Assembly: GCF_049639735.1 (NCBI RefSeq)
Contig: NZ_JBEVVA010000003.1
Coordinates: 372,001-436,000, forward strand
DNA: 64,000 bases
Direction: 5' to 3'
DNA from: Elusimicrobium simillimum
Lineage (GTDB): Bacteria; Elusimicrobiota; Elusimicrobia; Elusimicrobiales; Elusimicrobiaceae
The notes below the pieces were generated by a model. The model saw nothing but the letters and a program-made list of their open reading frames with translations. It was not told the DNA's origin and did no database searches. Made by a program: the position numbers and the translations under genes. Below, in pieces: positions 16,122 through 25,400 of this stretch (positions are counted from its first letter, which is position 1; each line of letters begins with the position of its first letter).

Positions 16122-17327
16122 ATGACACACAAAATTTGTAAACATTTTGGTTTTTGCGGCGGGTGCCAGACTATGGACCAGCCATATGAACAGCAGGTAA
16201 CTGTTAAAAATGGCGAGCTTAAAACACTCTTGGCCCCCTATTGGGATAAAGAGATCTTAGTTCATCATTCCCCCACCATAGAGTATTACCGCAACAAAAT
16301 TGAAATAGGTTTTTGCCGCCAGGTTTTGTGGAAGCACCCTTTTGATAAAAAAGTTAAACGTGATAAAACAGAACCGCTTGACTTTGAAAACGCCGTCGGT
16401 TTTAAAGTAAAAGGCCGCTGGGATAGAGCGGTGGATATACAAGACTGTCTAATTTTTGAGCCGTACCTTATACCGCTGCTTAACGCTGTGCGTGCCTGGG
16501 CCAAAGAACAAAATTTAGATTATTATGACCAGCGCAAACATACGGGCACACTGCGCAATATCATGATGCGCCAAGGCAAAAATACCGATGAGCAAATGAT
16601 AGTGCTTATAGCGGCCAATGACAACTTTGATACGGCGGGGTTCGCACGCGCGGTAGAGTCGGTGTTGCCAGCCGCCAACATTCTTTTAGCCGTAAATGAC
16701 GGCGTGGCCGACGTGGTAAAAATGCAGGACGCCAAAGTACTTAAAGGCGCCGGCACTATTAAAGAAACAATAAAACTGGAAGACGTCGCCCCGGTGTTCA
16801 CATTATCCGCCCAATCGTTTTTTCAAACCAATACACTGGCGGCGCAGCTTATGTATCAGCGTGTGCGCGATATTGTAAAAAAATTAAGCCCCAAAACCAT
16901 TTATGATTTTTACGGCGGCGCGGGCAGCTTTAGTTTAACCTGCGCGGACCTGGTAGAAAAAAGTTTTTGTATAGAGTCCGTGCCCGAGGCGGTTGTTGAC
17001 GGCGCGGCAAACGCCAAGCTTAACAATATAGAAAACGTATCTTTTGTTTGCGACAAAGTGGAAGATTACGTGAAGAAAAACAAACTCAGCGCAAATAACT
17101 CGCTTATTATTATAGACCCCCCCAGGTCCGGCATGCACCCGGCGGCATGTGCTGCAATAGCGGGCGCGGGTGCGCCGAACATTGCGTATATTTCCTGCAA
17201 CCCGGTAACATTGGCCAAAGATTTAGAAGAGCTTACAAAGTATTACGAAGTAAAAAATGTTGAAGCGTTTGACTTCTTTCCAAACACAAAGCATATTGAA
17301 ACATTAGTAGAATTAAAACTTAAATAG
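16122..17327 (+). CDS. Class I SAM-dependent RNA (uracil-5) methyltransferase, RlmD/TrmA family
   Basis: Methylates a uridine at C5 in rRNA or tRNA. The N-terminus has CKHFGFCGGC (C-X5-C-X2-C, residues 6-15) and a later Cys near residue 108, the set that binds a [4Fe-4S] cluster in RlmC/RlmD enzymes. FFQTN precedes the SAM-binding motif YDFYGGAGSFSL; DPPRSGM and ISCNPVTLA with the catalytic Cys complete the family signature. There is no N-terminal TRAM domain, so it is shorter (401 residues) than E. coli RlmD. The exact target base cannot be told. It starts a group with the small membrane protein gene and uvrD, with gaps of 17 bases and a 4-base overlap. Confidence 0.9.
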   Translation: MTHKICKHFGFCGGCQTMDQPYEQQVTVKNGELKTLLAPYWDKEILVHHSPTIEYYRNKIEIGFCRQVLWKHPFDKKVKRDKTEPLDFENAVGFKVKGRWDRAVDIQDCLIFEPYLIPLLNAVRAWAKEQNLDYYDQRKHTGTLRNIMMRQGKNTDEQMIVLIAANDNFDTAGFARAVESVLPAANILLAVNDGVADVVKMQDAKVLKGAGTIKETIKLEDVAPVFTLSAQSFFQTNTLAAQLMYQRVRDIVKKLSPKTIYDFYGGAGSFSLTCADLVEKSFCIESVPEAVVDGAANAKLNNIENVSFVCDKVEDYVKKNKLSANNSLIIIDPPRSGMHPAACAAIAGAGAPNIAYISCNPVTLAKDLEELTKYYEVKNVEAFDFFPNTKHIETLVELKLK

Positions 17328-17344
17328 TTTTACAGGAGGGTAAA

Positions 17345-17698
17345 ATGAACCTGGTAATTATACTGTTAGCTTACTTTTTTCTGTTTTCTGTAGTTTACGC
17401 GGTGGCGTCATTTTTGCTTTTAACTTATGAAAAAGACTATTCCCGCTCTAAAATAAAGCTTTTGTTTTTTTTAAATACACTTACCGCAATCGCGTGGACG
17501 GCTGTGTTGGCTTTCCCGGCGGAGAATCAAAGGCTTGTTTTTACTTTTATATTTATTCCGTCTGTCATAATAAAAGCTGCGTGGTATAGCTATAAGGAAA
17601 CCTCTTTAAGTTTCAACGCTATGCTAGGCGTATTTTTACTGATAGAAGTTTTTGTTATGATTACAGTTGGAATTTTGGACATGTTAATTAGAATATGA
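17345..17698 (+). CDS. Small hypothetical integral membrane protein
   Basis: A 117-residue protein with about four hydrophobic helices (near residues 3-26, 38-57, 63-82 and 92-114) and few charged residues apart from a short basic stretch after the first helix. No family recognised. An AGGAGGG ribosome site lies just upstream. Its stop overlaps the uvrD start in ATGA, so translation of the two is probably coupled. Confidence 0.7.
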   Translation: MNLVIILLAYFFLFSVVYAVASFLLLTYEKDYSRSKIKLLFFLNTLTAIAWTAVLAFPAENQRLVFTFIFIPSVIIKAAWYSYKETSLSFNAMLGVFLLIEVFVMITVGILDMLIRI

Positions 17699-20037
17699 GT
17701 TTAGAACATCTTACACACAGCCTTAACCCGGCGCAGAAGGAAGCTGTTGAATATAACGGCGGGCCGTGCCTTATTATAGCCGGCGCGGGCACGGGCAAAA
17801 CCAAAACCCTAACTACCAAAATTGCGGGGCTTATAGAGAGCGGCGTTAACCCCAGCCGCATTCTTGCCGTAACATTTACCAACAAAGCCGCGCAGCAAAT
17901 GCGCGAGCGTGTAGAGGCGCTTATGCCCGGTACCGGCGGCAGAGTGTGGATACACACGTTCCACAGTTTTGGCGTGCGCCTGCTCAGGCAAAACGCGGCG
18001 GCCCTAAAACTTACTAAAGATTTTGTTATTTACGACGATTCCGAACAGAAAAAAATAATAACCATGATACTGGAAGAGATGGGCCAGAAAGACGCTAAAA
18101 AAGAAATTAACCAGTATATTTCCATGATTTCCCGTGCTAAAGACGATATGATTGACCCGGAGTCTTTTGCTATTTCCGCCTTAGCCTCCAACTTAGATTT
18201 TAAAATAAAAGCGGCCGAGATTTATAAACGTTACCAGGCTAAGCTTAACGCCGCCGGCGCGCTGGACTTTGGCGACCTTTTGGTAAAAACGGCCGAGTTA
18301 CTTAAAAATCACGAGGAAATAAGAGAGTACTACCAAAACTTTTTTCAATACGTTCTGGTTGACGAGTACCAGGACACCAACCACACACAGTACATGATTA
18401 CCCGCACGCTTGCCTATAAACACCGCAACCTTTGTGTAGTGGGCGACCCTGATCAGAGTATTTACTCCTGGCGTGGCGCGAATATAAGAAATATTTTAGA
18501 GTTTGAAAAGGACTTCCCGGACGCCAAGGTTATCACGCTGGAGCAAAACTATCGCTCTACCCAAATTATTTTAGACAGCGCCAATAAACTTATTAAGAAA
18601 AATAAAAAACGTAAAGATAAAAGTTTATTTTCGCATAAAACCTCCGGCGAGCCTATTGAAGTGCGCGAGCTGCTGACAGAGGGCGAGGAAGCCCGCTGGA
18701 CAGCGCAAAATATAGCAAACCTTATTGAAGAGGGCGCCAGCCTAAACGACATCGCCGTCTTCTACCGCACCAACGCGCAAAGCAGAAACTTTGAAGACAA
18801 CTTCCGCCGTTACCAATTGCCATACCGCTTAATAGGCGCGGTGCGCTTCTATGACAGAAAAGAAGTTAAAGACGTGCTGGCATATTCCCGCGTGCTGGTT
18901 AACCCGGCCGATACCGTCAGCTTACTGCGTATTTTAAACACGCCACGCCGCGGCCTTGGCAAAACGGCCGAGGATAAATTTTTAGATTATTCTAACCAAA
19001 ACCACATCACGCTTTATGCCGCTTTACAGCGCAACGCTTTTGTAGAGGGGCTTACGCCTACGGCACGCCGCGCGGCGCAGGAATTTATTAACCTTATGGA
19101 TACCTTGCGCCTGGAATTAACCGTAGTAGGGCCCACGGATATTATTAATAAAATTTTAACGCTGTCAGGCTATTGGAAGAGTATTGAAGACGAGGTGGAA
19201 AAAGATATTGAGGCCGGCGCCCGCCTGGACAACTTGCAGGAACTTGTAAACGCCGTAAAAGAATACGAGGAACGCTGCGGCCGTATGGATAAAGAAGCGT
19301 CACTTTCAGAATTTGTGCAGGAAATATCTTTAATAACCGGGGCCGACCAGTCCGAAGACCAAAGCGCCGGCGCGGTTACTCTTATGACGGTGCACTTGGC
19401 AAAAGGGTTGGAGTTCCCTAATGTATTTGTGTCGGGCTTGGAAGAGGGTTTATTCCCGCTGTCCAGTAAAGATGACGATGATTTGGAAGAAGAACGCCGC
19501 CTTTGTTACGTGGCCATGACACGCGCCAAAGACCGCCTGCTTATGACCTACGCCAGCACACGCAGAATATTTGGCAAAATGTATACCAATTTACCCTCAC
19601 GCTTTTTATTTGAAAGCGGTTTACTTACAGAGGAAGCCATGGGCCCGCTTGTGCGCCAGGAACAGCCTAAATATACAGATTATAAAACAAAATACGGCGG
19701 AAGCTTTGGCCAAAACAAGCCGCAGTTTAAACCCTCTTTTGGCGCTAAGAAAAAAGAAAAAGACTATGACGTGCACGGCTATGAAATAGAAGACAGTGAA
19801 GATTACAGCGCGCCAATAGGACGCAGCGCAAGCTCTGACATGGGCGGGGAAACTCCGGCAGTTCACGTTTCCGCCGCTGGCCCCAAAGTGGGCGGCAGAG
19901 TGCGCCACGGCGTATTTGGCGAGGGCAAAATAGCGTCTATCGCGGGTTCAGGCGAGGCTGCCAAAATTACCGTTATATTTTCCAACGGTGTGCGCCGCAC
20001 ATTTATGCTCAAATACGCTCCACTTCAATTATTATAA
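17695..20037 (+). CDS. pcrA: ATP-dependent DNA helicase UvrD/PcrA
   Basis: A superfamily 1 3'-5' helicase used in excision repair, mismatch repair and removal of RecA or RNA polymerase. All motifs are present in 780 residues: LNPAQKEAV (Q motif), AGAGTGKTKTL (Walker A), VDEYQDTNHTQY (II), VVGDPDQSIYSWRGA (III), QNYRST (IV), VTLMTVHLAKGLEFPNVFV (V) and CYVAMTRAKDRLLM (VI). The tail has a linker and then VGGRVRHGVFGEGKI, the Tudor-like element that in PcrA and UvrD contacts RNA polymerase. With the mutS/mutL and uvrC of this window it could serve both repair pathways. Confidence 0.95.
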   Translation: MSLEHLTHSLNPAQKEAVEYNGGPCLIIAGAGTGKTKTLTTKIAGLIESGVNPSRILAVTFTNKAAQQMRERVEALMPGTGGRVWIHTFHSFGVRLLRQNAAALKLTKDFVIYDDSEQKKIITMILEEMGQKDAKKEINQYISMISRAKDDMIDPESFAISALASNLDFKIKAAEIYKRYQAKLNAAGALDFGDLLVKTAELLKNHEEIREYYQNFFQYVLVDEYQDTNHTQYMITRTLAYKHRNLCVVGDPDQSIYSWRGANIRNILEFEKDFPDAKVITLEQNYRSTQIILDSANKLIKKNKKRKDKSLFSHKTSGEPIEVRELLTEGEEARWTAQNIANLIEEGASLNDIAVFYRTNAQSRNFEDNFRRYQLPYRLIGAVRFYDRKEVKDVLAYSRVLVNPADTVSLLRILNTPRRGLGKTAEDKFLDYSNQNHITLYAALQRNAFVEGLTPTARRAAQEFINLMDTLRLELTVVGPTDIINKILTLSGYWKSIEDEVEKDIEAGARLDNLQELVNAVKEYEERCGRMDKEASLSEFVQEISLITGADQSEDQSAGAVTLMTVHLAKGLEFPNVFVSGLEEGLFPLSSKDDDDLEEERRLCYVAMTRAKDRLLMTYASTRRIFGKMYTNLPSRFLFESGLLTEEAMGPLVRQEQPKYTDYKTKYGGSFGQNKPQFKPSFGAKKKEKDYDVHGYEIEDSEDYSAPIGRSASSDMGGETPAVHVSAAGPKVGGRVRHGVFGEGKIASIAGSGEAAKITVIFSNGVRRTFMLKYAPLQLL

Positions 20038-20075
20038 TTTTTGCTAAAATAATAAGACCTAAAAAAGGAGGACTT

Positions 20076-20627
20076 ATGAAAAATTTACAATCGCGCCGTA
20101 GCACCTTAGGCCGCGTCGTAGCGCAGCGAAGACGGGTAGTGAAGGCGGAGGGTTTTACATTAATTGAACTTTTAGTAGTAGTTTTAATCATAGGCATACT
20201 TGCCGCAATCGCGCTGCCGCAGTATACAAAAGCGGTAGAAAAATCCCGCGCGACAGAGGCGCTTGTTAACGGCAAAAATATTTCTGACGCCGTGCAAAGG
20301 GCCATGCTGCAAAGCGGTCCGGAAATTTGGCAGCCGCCTTATAAAGACCTTATAGATATAGACCTTAGCGGCGGCACTTGGAATAGTGATGGCGGCTTTT
20401 ATATTACAAAACACTTTGTTTATAGAATAGAAGATTGGGATTTTGTTAACATTTATAGAGTGAATAACGGTACCGAGGTGGACTTTTATGACAACACTAT
20501 GTACGAGCTTACATTCTATCAGCCCGGCGAAGGCTATACCGACCTGAGAACATGCACCGTTTATAATGAAAAGTACAGGTCTATGTGTAAAACTCTTGAA
20601 GGCCAAGGCTTTAAAACAGTAAATTAA
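20076..20627 (+). CDS. Type IV pilin-like prepilin with long leader
   Basis: A 183-residue prepilin. GFTLIELLVVVLIIGIL begins only at residue 26, so the leader peptide is unusually long and very basic (RRSTLGRVVAQRRRVVKAE). The start is supported by AGGAGG at 20066-20071. ALPQYTKAVEKSRATEA follows and then a variable globular domain with two Cys near the end (LRTCTVY and SMCKTL), likely a disulfide. The gene stands alone between uvrD and gpmA and has its own terminator. Product location would be inner membrane, then pilus or pseudopilus. Confidence 0.88.
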   Translation: MKNLQSRRSTLGRVVAQRRRVVKAEGFTLIELLVVVLIIGILAAIALPQYTKAVEKSRATEALVNGKNISDAVQRAMLQSGPEIWQPPYKDLIDIDLSGGTWNSDGGFYITKHFVYRIEDWDFVNIYRVNNGTEVDFYDNTMYELTFYQPGEGYTDLRTCTVYNEKYRSMCKTLEGQGFKTVN

Positions 20628-20636
20628 TATTTAAAA

Positions 20637-20675
20637 ATAAAACACCCCCGTAATTTACGGGGGTGTTTTATTTTA
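20637..20675 (+). terminator. Terminator after pilin gene
   Basis: AAAACACCCCCGTAA pairs with TTACGGGGGTGTTTT, followed by ATTTTAT. Confidence 0.9.
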
Positions 20676-20727
20676 TATGCGCCTAATTTAATTTTAAGGT
20701 GTATAATATCAAAAAGGGGGATATTTT

Positions 20728-21474
20728 ATGAAAAAAATTGTACTTTTAAGGCACGGCGAAAGCACGTGGAATAAAGAAAACCGCTTTACCGGTTGGACCG
20801 ACGTAGATTTGACCGAAAAAGGCGTGATGGAAGCATATAAAGCGGGGGATTTGCTGCAAGGGGAAAAAATAGTATTTGATAAAGCGTACACGTCTTACCT
20901 TAAGCGCGCCGTAAAAACGCTAAACTGCGTGCTTGACCGCCTGGACCAAGACTGGATACCCGTGGAAAAAGACTGGCGCCTTAACGAAAAAAGCTACGGC
21001 GTATTACAAGGTTTAAATAAGACTGAGACGGCCGAGAAATACGGCGCGGAGCAGGTGCAAATATGGCGCAGAAGCTACGACGTTGCGCCGGACGCTATAC
21101 CTGGGGACGACCCGCGTAACCCGCGCCTTGATGTGCGTTATAAAGACGTGGCGGACGCTGAGCTGCCCAGGACAGAATCTCTCAAAGACACTATAGAGCG
21201 CATTTTGCCCTACTGGAAGGAAACTATATTTCCTAACTTAAAAACCGCCGACAACCTGCTTGTTGTAGCGCATGGCAACAGCCTTCGCGGTATAATAAAA
21301 TATTTAAAAAATATTTCAGACGATGAAATAACGCATCTTAACCTGGCCACTGGCATACCGTACGTGTTTGAGTTTGATGATAGTTTTAAACTTACGCACG
21401 ACTATTTTTTAGGCGACCAAGACGAAATTAGAAAGCGTATTGACGCCGTGGCCAACCAGGCTAAAAAGAAATAG
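20728..21474 (+). CDS. gpmA: 2,3-bisphosphoglycerate-dependent phosphoglycerate mutase
   Basis: Interconverts 3- and 2-phosphoglycerate in glycolysis through a phosphohistidine. The 248-residue protein opens with VLLRHGESTWNKENRFTGW (catalytic His at residue 8), has ERRSYD-like QIWRRSYDVAPDAIPGDD, the conserved ESLKDTIERILPYW and VVAHGNSLRGIIKYL with the second active-site His. Length and all motifs are typical of the dimeric dPGM. It is a single gene between two terminators, with a GGGG ribosome site. Confidence 0.97.
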   Translation: MKKIVLLRHGESTWNKENRFTGWTDVDLTEKGVMEAYKAGDLLQGEKIVFDKAYTSYLKRAVKTLNCVLDRLDQDWIPVEKDWRLNEKSYGVLQGLNKTETAEKYGAEQVQIWRRSYDVAPDAIPGDDPRNPRLDVRYKDVADAELPRTESLKDTIERILPYWKETIFPNLKTADNLLVVAHGNSLRGIIKYLKNISDDEITHLNLATGIPYVFEFDDSFKLTHDYFLGDQDEIRKRIDAVANQAKKK

Positions 21475-21491
21475 AAATATTTGTATAAAAA

Positions 21492-21524
21492 ACAAAACCC
21501 CCGTCATAAAACGGGGGTTTTAAA
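21492..21524. terminator. Bidirectional terminator between gpmA and the 74-residue protein gene
   Basis: AAAACCCCCGT pairs with ACGGGGGTTTT around CATAAA, between convergent genes. Confidence 0.9.
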
Positions 21525-21536
21525 AATTAGGCCGGC

Positions 21537-21761
21537 TTATTTGGCGTTAACCATTTTAGCTCTTGAAACGTCACCTTTCTTGTCTAAGAAATAGAGGTAA
21601 CCTTTTTCTTTTTTAATGCCTGTTTTTTCAACTTTCTTTGCTTTACCGCCTTTTTTGCCGCCGCGTGCCATTTGTACTTTAGCAACGTCGCCGTCTTTGT
21701 CGATAAAATAAAGGAAGCCGTCTTCGCGTGCTACACCTACTTTAAGAACTTTTTCTGCCAT
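21537..21761 (-). CDS. Small basic protein with two internal repeats
   Basis: A 74-residue protein made of two copies of one unit: VGVAREDGFLYFIDKDGDVA (residues 8-27) and TGIKKEKGYLYFLDKKGDVS (47-66), each followed by a short basic tail, joined by a Gly/Lys-rich linker (ARGGKKGGKAKK). The pattern YFxDKxGDV looks like a small beta-hairpin fold. Proteins of this kind occur as uncharacterised short ORFs in other bacteria, as far as I recall, but I can assign no function. A clear GGAGG ribosome site lies upstream, and the terminator is shared with gpmA, so it is very likely expressed, perhaps strongly. Confidence 0.8.
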   Translation of the reverse strand: MAEKVLKVGVAREDGFLYFIDKDGDVAKVQMARGGKKGGKAKKVEKTGIKKEKGYLYFLDKKGDVSRAKMVNAK

Positions 21762-21933
21762 AATATTTTCCTCCTGGGAAATTACTTCTAAATTACCTTA
21801 CGACAAAAGTGTAATAAATATTATAAAACTTTGCAACAGGTATTTTCCTCTAAGAAAAAAGGGCTTTGCGTCTGAGCGGTTTTTTAGCATAAATATGATA
21901 AAATGGAACTAACTTAACATTTTGAGGAAAAAT

Positions 21934-22431
21934 ATGAAAAAATTTCAATCGCGCCCTATAGCCGCTAAGGCGGCCGGGTTCACTCTTATAGAACTGCTGG
22001 TTGTAGTCTTAATTATAGGCATACTGTCCGCCATAGCGTTGCCGCAGTATACCAAAGCGGTAGAAAAGTCCAGAGTGGCGGAGGCCTTGCTGGTGGCCAA
22101 CGCTTTAAATAAAGAGGTACAGGTAGCATTTGCCGACAGGGGCAGAAACATGAGCTGCAGAAATTTTGAAGCCTTTGCCAATATGCAGGATGACCCTGAC
22201 AGGCCAGGCGGGTATATTACCAAAAACTTTGAATACCGCATAAATGACTGCGGCAGCACAATAGTGGAACTGCATATAAAAAGAATAGGCAGTAAATATG
22301 AGCTGGAAATGATTTCCAGGCGTGGCGGAACAATGGACAAAACCTGCCATACTAATGAAAATCCTTTAGGTGAGACCATATGCAATGGTTTGCGTTCTGA
22401 CGGGTTCGCTTATAACGACGGTTCTTTATAA
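21934..22431 (+). CDS. Type IV pilin-like prepilin
   Basis: A 165-residue prepilin with leader MKKFQSRPIAAKAAG followed by FTLIELLVVVLIIGIL, and then ALPQYTKAVEKSRVAEA. The globular domain has four Cys (MSCRN, NDCGS, KTCHT, TICNG). The ATG at 21934 was chosen because GAGG lies about eight bases upstream; an in-frame TTG at 21922 is less likely. It is solitary, with a terminator that lies between it and dnaE. Confidence 0.88.
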   Translation: MKKFQSRPIAAKAAGFTLIELLVVVLIIGILSAIALPQYTKAVEKSRVAEALLVANALNKEVQVAFADRGRNMSCRNFEAFANMQDDPDRPGGYITKNFEYRINDCGSTIVELHIKRIGSKYELEMISRRGGTMDKTCHTNENPLGETICNGLRSDGFAYNDGSL

Positions 22432-22445
22432 TAAATAGTTTTATA

Positions 22446-22486
22446 TAAAATACCCCCCTGCTTACATTAGCAGGGGGGTATTTTTA
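22446..22486. terminator. Bidirectional terminator between pilin gene and dnaE
   Basis: AAATACCCCCCTGCT pairs with AGCAGGGGGGTATTT. It abuts the dnaE stop codon, so dnaE and its terminator overlap. Confidence 0.9.
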
Positions 22487-25400
22487 TTTCTCAAAGGTCC
22501 AGGCGCCGCTGCCTATAGAGTTTTCTATATGTTCAACCAATGCCTTATGCAGTATTATTGTGTGGCGGCTGCGCAGTGTATAGGGCGGCTGGCTCTCATC
22601 CTCGGCGGGAATGTTGAAATAGACTTCTGTTATGCCTTTGCCGCGCTCGAGTAGGGTGTTTAATATACGTAGGTTTGCCTCTGAATAGTCTTTAGGCAGG
22701 CTTATGGTTACCTTGGTGGCGCTTTGCGCTATTACGTTGACTATGGTGGAAATATTGCTTACCATAAGCTCCGTCCTGGCGCTTTCCGCGTCTGTCTTTA
22801 CGTCCGCCAGCAGTACCACAATGGCGTTATTTTCTATTTTGTCTGAAATCTCGGCATATACTCTGGAGTAGGCGTTGGCCGTCATTTGGCCAGTCTGGTC
22901 TTCCAGTATAAACTGCGCCCAGTCTTCTTTACGTTTATTCTGGCGTTTTTTAACACGGGTAATAATACCCAGTATGCTTACGGGGCCCTGTATATTTTTT
23001 TCAAAAATATCATTTATGGTTACCAGCTTCATTTTCCCAACATGGTCTTTATATTTAGCCAGCGGGTGGCCGGACAGGTAAAAGCCCAAAACTTCTTTTT
23101 CAAACTCTAACAGTTGGTCTTGCGTAAGCGGGCGCACTTTGTGCGGCTTAAATTCCTTTTTAACGCTTACTATGGCGGACATGTCGTCGCCAAATAAACT
23201 GCCTATGGAGGACTCTTTTTCTTCTTTTATTTTGGCGGTTATGCTTAATAACTCTTCCATTTCGTCCAGCATTTGCGCTCTGGCGGCGTTGGGTTTTACT
23301 TCGGGCATCAGGCAGTCCATAGCGCCTGCTTTTATTAAACTTTCTATAGTTTTTTTGTTGGCGGCCTTAAGGTCTATGCGTTCCAACATGTCCTGGAAAG
23401 ATTTAAACGGTTCTTTGCCTCTGGCTTCCACTATGGTGGCGGCGGCCTCGGTGCCTACGTTCTTTACGGCTTCTAAACCAAAGCGTATAACTTCTTTGCC
23501 GTCTATTTCTTCTACCGAGAAGTTGGACCTTGAGTGGTTAACATCAGGCGCTAAGGTGGCGTAGCCCATTCTCTTGGCTTCTTCTATATAGGTAACAATT
23601 TTATTTTCTTTATCGTCGGACCCTATAGCGTTGTGCCCAATCTCGTTAGTAAGGGTGGCGCACATAAATTCCACGGGGTAATTAGCCTTAAGGTACGCCG
23701 TTTGGTAAGACACCAACGCGTAAGCTACGGAGTGAGACTTGTTAAAACCATACCCGGCGAACTTACTCATTTGCTCAAAAATCTTGTCGGCCATTTTGGC
23801 GTTAATCTTATTAACGGCGCAGCCCGCCACAAAGCTGGCTCTGGCCTTTTCCATTTCGTCCACTTTCTTTTTACCCATGGATTTACGCAGGCTGTCGGCC
23901 TGGCCGGGGGTAAACCCGCCAAGAGATTTGGAAAGTTCCATAATCTGTTCCTGGTAAACCATGGTGCCGTAAGTTTCTTTAAGTATAGGCTCCATTAAAG
24001 GCGAGTCATACACCACCTTTTCCAGCCCCGCCTTACGGCGGACAAAGCTTTCTAACATGCCTGATTCCATAGGGCCCGGGCGGTACAGGGCGACAAGGGC
24101 GGAAATATCGCTAAACTGGCTGGGGTTAAGCCTTTTTACCAGGTCACGCATGCCGCCGCTTTCTAACTGGAATATGCCAAGCGTCCTGGCTGAGGACAAC
24201 AGTTCATAAGTTTTTTTATCGTCCAGCGGTATATGGTCTATGTCTAAATCTATGTTGCGCAGTTCTTTAAGTAGTTTTACGGTGCCCTCAATAATTGTTA
24301 GGGTGCGCAGGCCTAAAAAGTCTATCTTCAAGAGTCCCAGGTCATCGGCTAAAATTGTGCCTTCGTATTGTGTGGTAATAGCTTCGCGCGATCCCCTTGC
24401 CAGCGGGGTGTAGTTAGACACTTCTTCACGGGTTACCACTATACCGGCGGCGTGTATGCCGGCGTGGCGTTTAAGGCCCTCTAATTTTTTGGCAAATTCA
24501 AAAAGTTTGGCGGTTTGCTGGTTATTGTTTATTTCCTGCTTTAACTCTTTTACGTCTTCTATGGCGGAGTCTATTGTGGTGCCAAGGTCATTGGGTATCA
24601 TTTTGGTTATACGGTTAGAGTCCGCCACGCTTATACCCATAGCGCGCGCCACGTCTTTTACGGCCATTTTGGCTTTCATGGTGCCAAATGTAATAATCTG
24701 CGCCACGTTTGTCTGCCCGTATTTATTGCGCACGTATTCTATAACCTGCTCACGGCCGGAATCTGAAAAGTCGATATCCAGGTCAGGCATGCTTAAGCGG
24801 TCTGGGTTAAGAAAACGCTCAAACAGCAGCCCGTTTGTAATAGGATCTACCTTAGTAATGTTTAAACTGTACGCCACTATAGAGCCCGCGCCCGAACCTC
24901 TGCCCGGGCCGACAGGTATATCCTGCGTTCTTGCGTAGTCTATAAAGTCCGCAACGATTAAAAAGTAGCTGGAAAAGCCCATCTTGTTAATAACGCCAAG
25001 TTCGTAGTCCAAACGGTCCTGGTAGTTTTGCGGTATTGTGCCGCCAAGCTTTTTGGCCAGGCCTTCGGTGCATAAATGTGTGAAATAGGTTTCCATATCC
25101 GTATAAGACGGCGGTATATCAAAAACGGGCAAAACAAAGCCTGATTTGGGCATGACCAGGTTGCACTTTTCGGCCACTTCAAGGGTGTTTTTTATGGCTT
25201 CTGGCGTGTGGGAGAATAGCTCAGTCATTTCCTCCGCGCTTTTAAAATACAACTCGTGCGTTGTCATTTTCATGCGGGTAGGGTCTTCTAAGGTTTTGCC
25301 TGTGGATATGCACAGGTGTATGTCGTGCGCCTGCCAGTCTTCTTTTTTCTCGTAGTGGCAGTCATTGGTGGCCACCATGGGTATGCCTGTGATTTTGGAT

